Positions 1 through 7,646 of a stretch of DNA of 24,031 nucleotides are shown one piece after another. Made by a program: the position numbers and the translations under genes. Source of the DNA: SIG607 sp045586405 (GTDB lineage Bacteria; Bacillota; Clostridia; Oscillospirales; Acutalibacteraceae); contig JAZNAG010000067.1 in NCBI GenBank assembly GCA_045586405.1, positions 1 through 24,031 on the forward strand, read 5' to 3'. Under the pieces are notes generated by a model. It did no database searches. It was not told the DNA's origin and saw only the letters and a program-made list of their open reading frames with translations. Each line of letters opens with the position of its first letter. Position 1 is the first letter of the stretch.

Positions 1-2
1 AA

Positions 3-1508
3 TACCCGGATAAACTTGCAATGCTTCACCTTGACAAACATAAAAACGAGCGTAAATTTACTTTTAAGGATATTAAGCGTGCATCTAATCAAGTGGCAAA
101 CTATTTTACTTCTCTCGGCATTAAACGTGGAGATAAGGTTATGCTTGTCTTAAAGCGCCATTATCAGTTCTGGTTCTGCATACTTGCTCTTAACAAGCTT
201 GGTGCAATAGTTATTCCTGCAACTAATCAGTTATTGGTGCACGATTTTGAATACCGTTTTAAATCAGCAGGCGTTAATGCAATAGTTTGTACTGCCGACG
301 GTGATACTGCCGAGCAGGTTGATATTGCAGCACAGTCGTGTCCTGAGCTTAAACACAAGCTTATAGTAAACGGAACTCGTGAAGGCTGGAAGACCTTTGA
401 CGAAGAGTACACTCTTTTCAGCACCCGTTATGCACGTACCGAGGATACTCCCGGCGGCGATGACACAATGCTTATGTACTTTACCTCAGGAACTTCGGGC
501 TATCCTAAGATTGCAACACACACGTATAAATATCCTCTTGGACATTTCCATACTGCAAAATACTGACACAACGTTGACCCCGACGGACTTCACTTTACCA
601 TTTCAGACACGGGCTGGGCAAAGGCTACCTGGGGTAAAATTTACGGTCAGTGGCTTTGTGAGGCCGGTATCTTCGTTTATGACTTTGACCGTTTTGATGC
701 CGCCGAAATACTGCCTATGTTTGCAAAACATAACATAACCACATTCTGCGCACCGCCTACGATGCTCAGAATGCTTATAAAACAGGATATTTCACAGTAT
801 GACCTTTCTTCTGTTAAGCATATGACAACAGCGGGTGAGGCATTAAACCCTGAAGTTTACCGTCAGTTTGAAAAGATTACGGGACTTCAGATTCTTGAGG
901 GCTTTGGTCAGACCGAAAGCACTATGATTATCGGTAATATGACCGGCGAACCTCATAAAATCGGTTCTATGGGTAAACCCGCGCCTATATATGATGTTCA
1001 TATTGTTGATAGCGACGGCAAAGATGTTCCTGCCGGTGAAACGGGCGAAATAGTTATAAATATCAAAAACGGACTGCCTTGCGGTCTTGCAACCTGCTAC
1101 TACGGTGATGAAGAAAAAACAAAGGATACCTGGCGCGACGGTTATTACCACACAGGCGACACTGCTTGGCGCGATGAAGACGGCTTCTACTGGTATGTAG
1201 GCAGAGTTGACGATGTTATTAAGTCTTCGGGTTACCGTATAGGACCTTTTGAAATTGAAAGCGTTATTATGGAACTTCCTTTCGTTCTTGAGTGCGGTGT
1301 TTCGGCTGCACCCGATGAAGTAAGAGGTCAGGTTGTAAAGGCAAGTATTGTACTTGTTCCGGGAACCGAAGGAACTGAAGAACTTAAAAAGCAAATTCAG
1401 AAATACGTTAAGGACAAAACTGCGCCTTACAAATATCCGCGTATAGTAGAGTTCAAGGATAGTCTTCCTAAAACTACCAGCGGAAAAATTCAGAGAAATA
1501 AGTTATAA
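3..1508 (+). pseudogene. AMP-forming acyl-CoA synthetase, 5' end outside window, interrupted by an in-frame TGA
   Basis: The reading frame is open from the left edge, so the true start lies upstream. The product is an acyl-adenylate-forming enzyme that would convert a carboxylic acid, ATP and CoA to acyl-CoA, AMP and PPi. Visible motifs, counted from the first in-window codon, are the P-loop YFTSGTSGYPK near residue 159, GQTES near 302, the hinge region YRIGPFEIE, and a C-terminal TSGKIQR with the catalytic Lys. A TGA at 564-566 splits the frame after TAKY. Both sides continue the same family sequence in the same frame (HNVDPDG follows), and medium-chain acyl-CoA synthetases usually have Trp here, so this looks like TGG changed to TGA. 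It may be a nonsense mutation, a sequencing error or a suppressed stop. It leads the operon with the 2-oxoacid oxidoreductase and ilvE, which suggests branched-chain or other short/medium-chain acids as substrate (inference). Confidence 0.85.
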
Positions 1509-1540
1509 TTATATAATCAAAGGAAGGGCAGGCGAATATT

Positions 1541-2206
1541 ATGATAGGCGACAAAAGGCTTACACTTTTTTGCGGACATTATGGAAGCGGCAAAACCAAT
1601 ATTGCCGTAAATGTTGCATTTAAGCTTAAAGAGCGCTATAATAATATCGCTCTTGCCGACCTTGATATAGTTAATCCCTATTTCAGAACAAAGGACAGCA
1701 GTGAAGAGCTTGAAAAAAACGGCATAAGACTTATCTGCTCTGAATATGCAAACTCTAATGTAGATATTCCTGCACTTCCGCAGGATATGTATGCAATTAC
1801 CGACGATAAGACCTTTAAGTTTGTACTTGATATCGGCGGTGACGACAGAGGAGCTTTGGTACTGGGCAGAATTGCCGATAAAATACTAGAGGAAAACGAC
1901 TTCGAAATGCTTATGGTAATAAATTCATTTCGTCCGTTGACCAGAGATACAGCGTCTTTAACCGAGGTTCTTGCTGAAATAGAAACGGCGGCAGGAATTA
2001 AGTTTACCGGCCTTGTTAATAATTCAAATCTTGGCGAAGAAACTACTGCCGAAGATGTTTTAGACTCTGTTTCTTATGCTGATAATATTTCAAAAGCCAC
2101 AGGGCTTGATGTAGTTATGACCTGTGTAAAGGAAGAACTTTTTGATTCTTTAAAGGATAAAATCCCAAACCTTTTAGGTCTTAAACTGCAAAAGAAAATT
2201 TTATAG
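1541..2206 (+). CDS. MinD/ParA-like P-loop ATPase, function unknown
   Basis: A 221-residue soluble SIMIBI-class nucleotide-binding protein. The N-terminal P-loop is GHYGSGKTN (residues 12-20, Lys18). It is followed by an ALADLDIVNPYF segment typical of the switch region in CobQ/MinD/ParA-like proteins, and a Walker B-like VLDIGGDD around residues 104-111. I see no transmembrane segment and no CPxC motif of Mrp/NBP35 iron-sulfur carriers; its three cysteines are scattered. It lies 32 bp after the acyl-CoA synthetase and about 56 bp before the ferredoxin subunit, so it is probably co-transcribed with the oxidoreductase genes. A role in maturation or assembly of the oxidoreductase is conceivable but not shown. 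A purine-rich AGGAAGG at 1521-1527 is a somewhat distant ribosome-binding site for the ATG. Confidence 0.85.
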   Translation: MIGDKRLTLFCGHYGSGKTNIAVNVAFKLKERYNNIALADLDIVNPYFRTKDSSEELEKNGIRLICSEYANSNVDIPALPQDMYAITDDKTFKFVLDIGGDDRGALVLGRIADKILEENDFEMLMVINSFRPLTRDTASLTEVLAEIETAAGIKFTGLVNNSNLGEETTAEDVLDSVSYADNISKATGLDVVMTCVKEELFDSLKDKIPNLLGLKLQKKIL

Positions 2207-2210
2207 ATTA

Positions 2211-2227
2211 CACAAATTAAATTTGTG
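2211..2227 (+). other. Small perfect inverted repeat between the ATPase and ferredoxin genes
   Basis: CACAAATT and AATTTGTG are separated by a single A, in the 56-bp gap before the ferredoxin. No T-run follows, so it is not a standard terminator. It could be an mRNA processing or stability element, or an operator. The call rests on symmetry alone. Confidence 0.4.
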
Positions 2228-2262
2228 CCTTCGAATATACAATTTGCTAAGGAGTGTTTATT

Positions 2263-2469
2263 TTGGCAAAATTAACATTTAAAACCGACAACTGTAAGGG
2301 TTGCGGCCTTTGCGTAGACGCCTGTCCCAAGCAGGTACTTATCCTCGCAAACGACAAAATCAACAAAAAAGGACATCATCCCGTAGAGGCGGCTAATATT
2401 GACGCTTGTATCGGTTGTGCTTTCTGTGCAACTATGTGTCCTGACTGTATTATTAAGGTAGAAAGGTAG
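2263..2469 (+). CDS. 2-oxoacid:ferredoxin oxidoreductase ferredoxin (delta) subunit
   Basis: A 68-residue bacterial-type ferredoxin with two [4Fe-4S] motifs, CKGCGLCVDACP and CIGCAFCATMCP. It would pass electrons between the TPP/iron-sulfur core of the oxidoreductase and free ferredoxin. I start it at TTG 2263 because AAGGAG at 2249-2254 sits 8 nt upstream. The in-frame GTG at 2254 overlaps that Shine-Dalgarno sequence and is unlikely to be used. The gene directly precedes the alpha, beta and gamma subunits, the usual order for four-subunit VOR/KOR enzymes in Clostridia. Confidence 0.93.
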   Translation: MAKLTFKTDNCKGCGLCVDACPKQVLILANDKINKKGHHPVEAANIDACIGCAFCATMCPDCIIKVER

Positions 2470-2477
2470 TGAATAAA

Positions 2478-3542
2478 GTGGCAGATAAAGTTTTAATGAA
2501 AGGTAACGAAGCTATTGCTGAAGCCGCCATTGTTGCAGGCTGCCGCCATTACTTTGGTTATCCTATAACTCCACAGACCGAAATTGCCGCTTATATGGCA
2601 AAGCGTATGCCTAAAATCGGTGGTACTTTCCTTCAGGCTGAAAGCGAAATCGCCGCTATCAATATGGTATACGGTGTTGCTGCTACCGGTAAGCGTGTTA
2701 TGACTTCATCTTCAAGCCCCGGTGTTTCCCTTAAGGGTGAGGGCCTTTCTTATCTTGCAGGTGCCGACCTTCCGTCCCTTATCGTAAACGTACAGCGTGG
2801 AGGCCCCGGTCTTGGCGGTATTCAGCCTTCTCAGTCTGACTATTTTCAGGCTACAAAGGCAGGCGGACACGGTGACTTCAAGATGATCGTTCTTGCTCCT
2901 GCTTCTGTTCAGGAAATGGCTGACCTGACTGTTAAAGGTTTTGAACTTGCCGATAAATACCGTATGACATCTATGATTCTTGCCGACGGTACTATGGGAC
3001 AGATGATGGAGCCTGTTTCTCTTGATTTTGAAATTGCAGAGCCTATAGAAAAGCCTTGGGCTACTACAGGTACCAAAATGGAGCGTGAACATAATATTGT
3101 TAACTCTCTTTTCCTTGTTCCTGAAGAACTTGAAAAATCTAACTTTGAGCGTTTTGAGCGCTATAAATACATAGAAGAAAACGAAACTATGTGGGAAGAG
3201 TATCTTATGGAAGATGCTGAGATTTGTATTGCCGCTTTCGGTATTGCCGCACGTGTTTCTAAAAACGCTATTAACGAGGCAAGAAAGCAGGGCATAAAGG
3301 TTGGTCTTATCCGTCCTATAACCCTTTGGCCTTTCCCCACAAAAGCATTCAGTAATGCCGCAGACAAGGTAAAAAGCATTATATCTGTTGAACTTTCTAT
3401 GGGCCAGATGATAGAGGATGTTCGCCTTTCTGCCGAGGGTAAGGTTCCCGTAACCCTTTGTAATCGTGCAGGCGGTATGATTCCTTCTCCCGAACAGGTA
3501 CTTGACGCAATTAAAGCAGCAGCAAAAGGAGGCGCAAAATAA
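2478..3542 (+). CDS. vorB: 2-oxoacid:ferredoxin oxidoreductase alpha subunit, 3-methyl-2-oxobutanoate (VorB) type
   Basis: The roughly 354-residue alpha subunit (pyruvate-ferredoxin oxidoreductase domain I plus II) of a ketoisovalerate-type oxidoreductase. The N-terminal MKGNEAIAEAAI, the segment YFGYPITPQTEIA and the segment VQRGGPGLGG are characteristic of the KorA/VorB family. The enzyme oxidatively decarboxylates a 2-oxoacid to acyl-CoA and CO2 with reduction of ferredoxin, and the reaction is reversible. GTG 2478 gives the conventional N-terminus and better spacing from the GAAAGG at 2461-2466. GTG 2469, overlapping the ferredoxin stop, is an in-frame alternative that adds three residues. 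Adjacent ilvE favours branched-chain 2-oxoacids, but 2-oxoglutarate or an aromatic 2-oxoacid cannot be excluded from sequence alone. Confidence 0.92.
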   Translation: MADKVLMKGNEAIAEAAIVAGCRHYFGYPITPQTEIAAYMAKRMPKIGGTFLQAESEIAAINMVYGVAATGKRVMTSSSSPGVSLKGEGLSYLAGADLPSLIVNVQRGGPGLGGIQPSQSDYFQATKAGGHGDFKMIVLAPASVQEMADLTVKGFELADKYRMTSMILADGTMGQMMEPVSLDFEIAEPIEKPWATTGTKMEREHNIVNSLFLVPEELEKSNFERFERYKYIEENETMWEEYLMEDAEICIAAFGIAARVSKNAINEARKQGIKVGLIRPITLWPFPTKAFSNAADKVKSIISVELSMGQMIEDVRLSAEGKVPVTLCNRAGGMIPSPEQVLDAIKAAAKGGAK

Positions 3543-4297
3543 TGGTAGTTTTCGATAAACCACACGCACTAAACGATATGCCTATGCATTATTGCCCCGG
3601 CTGTACTCACGGTATCGTTCACCGTCTTGTTGCTGAGGTTATTGATGAGCTTGGCATAGAGGGAAAAACCATTGGTATAGCTCCTGTTGGCTGTTCCGTT
3701 ATGGCATATAATTATTTTAACTGTGATATGATAGAGGCTGCTCACGGCCGTGCACCCGCTATTGCTACAGGTGTTAAACGTTCTGATCCTGAAAATCATA
3801 TAGTATTTACCTATCAGGGCGACGGTGACCTTGCTTCTATCGGTATGGCTGAAACCGTACACAGTGCCGCAAGAAACGAAAATATAACCGTTATATTCAT
3901 TAACAATGCAATATACGGTATGACCGGTGGACAGATGGCTCCTACCTCACTTCCCGGTCAGGTAACACAGACCTCACCTTACGGTAGAGATGTAAACCAT
4001 TGCGGTTATCCTATCAGAGTTTGTGAAATGCTCTCACAGCTTGAAGGTCCTGAGTATCTTGAAAGAGTTACCGTAAATAACGTTAAAAATGTTAAAAACG
4101 CTAAGAAAGCTATTAAAAAGGCTTTCCAGAATCAGATAGACGGCAAAGGATTTTCGCTTGTTGAGGTTGTATCAAGCTGTCCTACCAACTGGGGTATGAC
4201 ACCAAAACAGGCGCTCCAGTGGATAGACGAGAAAATGCTTCCTTATTATCCTCTCGGCGTTTATAAAGACAGAAGCGCAGAAAAGGGGGAAGAATAA
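3542..4297 (+). CDS. 2-oxoacid:ferredoxin oxidoreductase beta subunit, TPP-binding
   Basis: The 251-residue thiamine-diphosphate subunit. The N-terminal YCPGCTHG supplies conserved cysteines, and GDGDLASIG (residues 93-101) followed by INNAIYGMTGGQ is the TPP/Mg2+ binding signature of the PFOR/KOR beta family. It pairs with the alpha subunit to form the active site. The ATG overlaps the stop of the alpha gene by one base (TAATG), and a strong AAAGGAGG lies at 3526-3533, so translational coupling is likely. Confidence 0.95.
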   Translation: MVVFDKPHALNDMPMHYCPGCTHGIVHRLVAEVIDELGIEGKTIGIAPVGCSVMAYNYFNCDMIEAAHGRAPAIATGVKRSDPENHIVFTYQGDGDLASIGMAETVHSAARNENITVIFINNAIYGMTGGQMAPTSLPGQVTQTSPYGRDVNHCGYPIRVCEMLSQLEGPEYLERVTVNNVKNVKNAKKAIKKAFQNQIDGKGFSLVEVVSSCPTNWGMTPKQALQWIDEKMLPYYPLGVYKDRSAEKGEE

Positions 4298-4830
4298 TGG
4301 CTACTAAACAGTTTTTGTTCGCCGGTTTTGGCGGTCAGGGTATTCTTTTCGCAGGTAAGTTTATGGCTTACAAAGGTCTTATTGATAATAAACAGGTAAG
4401 CTGGCTTCCGTCTTACGGTCCTGAAATGCGTGGCGGTACAGCAAGCTGTGGCGTAATTATCAGTGACGAGCCTGTTGGCTCTCCCATAGTTTCCCAGCCT
4501 GATGTACTTATTGCTATGAATCTTCCTTCTCTTGATAAATATGAGTCTTCCGTTGTAAGTGGCGGTATGATTTTCCTTGACTCAACCCTTATTGAGCGCA
4601 AGGTAGAAAGAGATGACGTAAAGGTTTTCTATATTCCTGCTACTAAACTTGCAAATGATAATAAAATGCCTACTCTTGCTAATATGATTATTATAGGCAA
4701 GGTTTTAAGTGAGCTTGATGATTTTGCAAAAGAAAGCGTTGACGCTGCACTTTCAAAGGTTATTTCCGCGAAACGCGCAGATATGGCTGAAATTAACCGT
4801 CGTGCTATGCAGATAGGCGCCGAAAACTAA
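4297..4830 (+). CDS. 2-oxoacid:ferredoxin oxidoreductase gamma subunit
   Basis: A 177-residue subunit of the 2-oxoacid:acceptor oxidoreductase gamma family. The N-terminus has the typical GFGGQGILFAGK glycine-rich turn, and the segment SYGPEMRGGTASC with nearby SxPVGSPI-like residues is standard for KorC/VorC. It belongs to the CoA-binding side of the oxidoreductase. The start codon overlaps the beta-subunit stop (TAATGG), preceded by a GGGGGAAG Shine-Dalgarno region, which again indicates coupled translation and fixed stoichiometry. Confidence 0.94.
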   Translation: MATKQFLFAGFGGQGILFAGKFMAYKGLIDNKQVSWLPSYGPEMRGGTASCGVIISDEPVGSPIVSQPDVLIAMNLPSLDKYESSVVSGGMIFLDSTLIERKVERDDVKVFYIPATKLANDNKMPTLANMIIIGKVLSELDDFAKESVDAALSKVISAKRADMAEINRRAMQIGAEN

Positions 4831-4850
4831 TCTAAGGAGAATTAAGGACT

Positions 4851-5915
4851 ATGAATATTTCTATTACTAAAACCACTTGTCCTAAAGAAAAACCCGATAG
4901 CAGTGTACTTGGGTTTGGTAAATATTTCACCGACCATATGTTTATGATGGATTATTCAAGAGAAAAGGGCTGGTACAATGCAAGAATAGTTCCTTTTGCG
5001 AACATTTCTTTGCATCCTGCTTCCACCGTTCTTCATTACGGCAGTGAAATTTTTGAAGGTCTTAAGGCTTATAGACGTAAAGACGGTAAAGTACAGCTTT
5101 TCCGTCCCATTGAAAATATCCGCCGTATGAACACTTCTGCAGAAAGACTTTGTCTGCCTCAGATTCCCGAGGAGGACGCTATGCAGGCTCTTAAAACCTT
5201 TGTGGCTTTAGAGCAGGACTGGACTCCTTCTGCGGCAGGAACATCTCTTTATCTTCGTCCCTTTATGTTCGGTAACGATGAAACTTTAGGTGTTCACGCT
5301 GTTCATAACGCTACATTTGTTATAATTGCTTCTCCTGTAGGTAGCTATTATAAAGAGGGTATCAACCCTGTTAAGATTATGATAGAAGACCAGGACGTTC
5401 GTGCTGTGCGCGGCGGTACAGGTTATGCTAAGTGCGGTGGTAACTATGCCGCAAGTAACAGAGCAGGTGAGCGCGCTGAAAAGCAGGGCTACTCGCAGGT
5501 GCTCTGGCTTGACGGTGTTGAGAGAAAGTATATTGAAGAAGTTGGCGCTATGAACGTAATGTTCAAGATAAACGGCGAAATCGTTACTCCTATGCTTTCA
5601 GGCTCAATTCTTCCCGGTATTACGAGAAAATCTTGTCTTGAGGTACTCAGAAACGAGGGCTACAAGGTTAGTGAAAGACTCCTTAGCATTGATGAGCTTG
5701 AAGAGGCTATGAATAACGGCACTCTTGAAGAGGCTTGGGGTTGCGGAACTGCCGCTGTTGTATCTCCCATTGGTGAGCTTTGCTACAAGGGTGTAAAACA
5801 TCAGGTTAGCGGTGGCAACATCGGTGAGGTTACACAGCATCTTTATGATACACTTACTTCTATTCAGTGGGGTAACAGTGAAGATAAGTTCGGCTGGACC
5901 GTAGAAATAGACTGA
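4851..5915 (+). CDS. ilvE: Branched-chain amino acid aminotransferase
   Basis: A 354-residue fold-type IV PLP aminotransferase, close to the usual length of class II bacterial BCATs. The PLP lysine is K194 in the YAKCGGNYAAS motif. Upstream LHYGSEIFEGLKAYR and downstream LPGITRKSCLEV, EEAWGCGTAAVVSPIG and GEVTQHLYDTL are family signatures. It interconverts Leu, Ile and Val with their 2-oxoacids using glutamate/2-oxoglutarate. It starts 20 bp after the oxidoreductase gamma gene behind AAGGAG, so it is the likely last gene of this operon and supplies or consumes the VOR substrate. It ends in TGA, the only coding sequence among the intact ones here that does. The next promoter begins only about 15 bp beyond its stop, with no terminator visible between. 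Confidence 0.96.
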   Translation: MNISITKTTCPKEKPDSSVLGFGKYFTDHMFMMDYSREKGWYNARIVPFANISLHPASTVLHYGSEIFEGLKAYRRKDGKVQLFRPIENIRRMNTSAERLCLPQIPEEDAMQALKTFVALEQDWTPSAAGTSLYLRPFMFGNDETLGVHAVHNATFVIIASPVGSYYKEGINPVKIMIEDQDVRAVRGGTGYAKCGGNYAASNRAGERAEKQGYSQVLWLDGVERKYIEEVGAMNVMFKINGEIVTPMLSGSILPGITRKSCLEVLRNEGYKVSERLLSIDELEEAMNNGTLEEAWGCGTAAVVSPIGELCYKGVKHQVSGGNIGEVTQHLYDTLTSIQWGNSEDKFGWTVEID

Positions 5916-5929
5916 TTTAAAAAAATAGG

Positions 5930-5958
5930 TTGACAAACCAAAATTGCGGTGATATAAT
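5930..5958 (+). promoter_or_regulatory. Sigma-A type promoter of the T-box operon
   Basis: A perfect TTGACA (-35, 5930-5935) and a perfect TATAAT (-10, 5953-5958) with the ideal 17-bp spacer. It lies immediately upstream of the T-box leader, so transcription should begin near 5965. This is the strongest promoter-like sequence in the window. Strong initiation fits an operon whose output is set by attenuation. Confidence 0.93.
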
Positions 5959-5969
5959 TATTTCAAATT

Positions 5970-6235
5970 TTTAAATGCGATGAAGGAATTATTCTTTATA
6001 TGCGCTGTTTTCAGAGAGCAGGCGGTTGGTGTGAGTCTGCACGGTAGTATAAAGTAAGTCTCGTTCCGGAGCAGAACTGCTGAAACACAGTAAGCAGTTA
6101 CGGCGTGCCCCGTTACCATGGCAAAAGGCTTGTTAGAGCCTTACTGAGTGACCGTTTATACGGTAATTAGGGTGGTACCGCGAATTATATTCGTCCCTGA
6201 AGCTATATATAGTTTCAGGGGCTCTTTATTTTGTT
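5970..6235 (+). promoter_or_regulatory. T-box riboswitch leader, probable leucine (CUC) specifier
   Basis: The 349-bp gap between ilvE and the next gene is a T-box leader. The hallmark AGGGTGGTACCGCG at 6169-6182 contains the bulge that pairs with the uncharged tRNA acceptor end. Stem I has GGAA (5985-5988) pairing with TTCC (6064-6067) and CTTTATA (5994-6000) pairing with TATAAAG (6048-6054). An apical hairpin around 6018-6041 is preceded by the common AGAGAGC and holds GGTTGGTG. The 3' side of the internal loop reads TAAGTCTCG. CTC at 6060-6062, followed by one purine and the closing stem, is in specifier position, which gives Leu. Further hairpins are AAGGCT/AGCCTT (6125-6142) and ACCGT/ACGGT (6151-6164). 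Uncharged tRNA-Leu would favour the antiterminator and switch on the downstream genes. The class is certain; the specifier is inferred from hand folding. Confidence 0.93.
6193..6232 (+). terminator. T-box attenuator terminator hairpin
   Basis: GTCCCTGAA (6193-6201) pairs with TTTCAGGGGC (6213-6222). The loop is itself a near-perfect CTATATATAG palindrome, and CTCTTTATTTTGTT follows. It competes with the antiterminator formed around the 6169-6182 T-box sequence. Confidence 0.85.
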
Positions 6236-6264
6236 ATTGGCATTTTAAGAAAGGAAGAATTGTT

Positions 6265-7644
6265 ATGAGAAAAATAAGAATTGCCGACACAACGCTTTGT
6301 AATGGAGAGATCAGCTACAGTTTCAAAGAGAAAATTGAAATTGCAAGACAGCTTGAAAACCTAAAAATTGATATTATAGAGCTAGGTGCTATCGAAAACG
6401 CAAGAACTGATATTTTACTTGTAAAAACCATTTCTTCTTTTGTTAAATCAGGTATTATTTCTGTTGCGGGCGGTATGACAAAGCAGAGCATTGATAATGC
6501 TGCCGCAGCTCTTTCAAATGCAGTTAATAAAAGAATAAGAATTGAACTTCCAGTATCTCCCGTGGGTATGGAATATGTTTGTCACAAGAAACCCGATAAA
6601 ATGCTTGATTTTATAGCTACACTTGTTGTTGCTGCTAAAGAAAGGGTAGAGAATGTTGAATTTTGCGCTATTGATGCTACCCGTGCTGAAGGCGATTTTC
6701 TCTTTAAAGCTATCGACACAGCCGTAAAATCAGGCGCTACCGCTGTCAGCGTTTATGATAGTGCTGCTGAGACTATGCTGCCTGACGAATTTGCTGCTTT
6801 TGCAAGTAAAGTTTGCAAATGCACCGACGTTGAGGTAGGCGTATTCTGTGACAACAAAAACGGTATGGCTGTTGCCGACGCCGTACTGGCTGCAAGAAAC
6901 GGTGTTACCGTTGTAAAAACAGCAGTAGGAACAAATGCCGTACCTCTTGAGATATTTGCCGAAATGATTAAAAACTGCGGCAACTCTTTTGATATATCTA
7001 CCGATATAAACCATACAAATCTTAATCGTATTATAAAACAGATAAACTGGGTTAAGGAAAACTCTAAGGACGGAAAGAATAGTGTTAGCAGCGAAAGTGT
7101 TGACGATACTATTGCACTTGATAAAGACTCAGACCGCGCTGCTGTAGCTACCGCTGTGCTTAAGCTGGGTTATGATTTAAGCGAAGAAGACAGCAGTAAG
7201 GTGTATGACGAGTTTGTTCGTGTTGCCGAAAAGAAAAATGTTGGCTACAAAGAGCTTGATGCGATCGTTGCCAGTGTTGCTTTGCAGGTTCCGGCTACAT
7301 ATAAGCTTATCAGCTATGTTGTAAATACCGGTAATATTATTTCTTCAAGCGCTCAGGTTGCCTTTGAAAAAGACGGTAAAACCTATCAGGGTGTTTCTAT
7401 CGGCAGCGGTCCTATAGATGCGGCTTTCCTTGCTGTTGAACAGGTTATAGGCACTCATTTTGAACTTGACGATTTTCAAATTCAGTCGGTAACCGAGGGT
7501 AAAGAGGCTATGGGTAGCGCTCTTGTAAAACTCAGAGCAAACGGTAAACTTTATTCAGGTAACGGTATTTCCACCGATATTATAGGCGCAAGTATCCGCG
7601 CTTATCTCAGTGCTGTAAACAAGATAGTTTACGAGGAGGCATAA
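6265..7644 (+). CDS. LeuA-like (2-isopropylmalate synthase superfamily) protein with degenerate active site
   Basis: A 459-residue homolog of 2-isopropylmalate synthase: an HMGL-type TIM barrel (about 5-270), a linker subdomain, and a LeuA_dimer allosteric domain (about 357-459, with GVSIGSGPIDAAFLAVE and GNGISTDIIGASI). The fold markers VEFCAIDATRAEGDF and GMAVADAVLAARNG align well with LeuA. The catalytic signatures do not: the usual TLRDGEQ reads TLCNGEI (C12 and N13 replace the conserved Arg and metal-binding Asp), and the usual HCHND metal motif reads FCDNK (F194 and D196 replace both His). It is therefore unlikely to be a normal Claisen-type synthase and may be a leucine-sensing pseudoenzyme or carry a changed reaction (inference). 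The ATG at 6265 has AAGGAAG at 6251-6257. An in-frame GTG at 6148 lies inside the T-box and is not a plausible start. It is the first gene of the T-box operon. Confidence 0.85.
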   Translation: MRKIRIADTTLCNGEISYSFKEKIEIARQLENLKIDIIELGAIENARTDILLVKTISSFVKSGIISVAGGMTKQSIDNAAAALSNAVNKRIRIELPVSPVGMEYVCHKKPDKMLDFIATLVVAAKERVENVEFCAIDATRAEGDFLFKAIDTAVKSGATAVSVYDSAAETMLPDEFAAFASKVCKCTDVEVGVFCDNKNGMAVADAVLAARNGVTVVKTAVGTNAVPLEIFAEMIKNCGNSFDISTDINHTNLNRIIKQINWVKENSKDGKNSVSSESVDDTIALDKDSDRAAVATAVLKLGYDLSEEDSSKVYDEFVRVAEKKNVGYKELDAIVASVALQVPATYKLISYVVNTGNIISSSAQVAFEKDGKTYQGVSIGSGPIDAAFLAVEQVIGTHFELDDFQIQSVTEGKEAMGSALVKLRANGKLYSGNGISTDIIGASIRAYLSAVNKIVYEEA

Positions 7645-7646
7645 TA

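Noticed and set aside
564..566. UGA decoded as Trp by an alternative genetic code
   Set aside because: ilvE ends at a TGA in the expected place, all other genes use TGG for Trp, and none has an internal TGA. One site does not support a recoded genome.
564..566. Selenocysteine at the TGA of the acyl-CoA synthetase
   Set aside because: The expected residue is Trp rather than Cys, and I see no convincing selenocysteine insertion hairpin just downstream.
6148..6264. N-terminal extension of the LeuA-like protein from GTG 6148
   Set aside because: It would be translated from the T-box antiterminator and terminator sequence. ATG 6265 has a good Shine-Dalgarno and begins the conserved domain.
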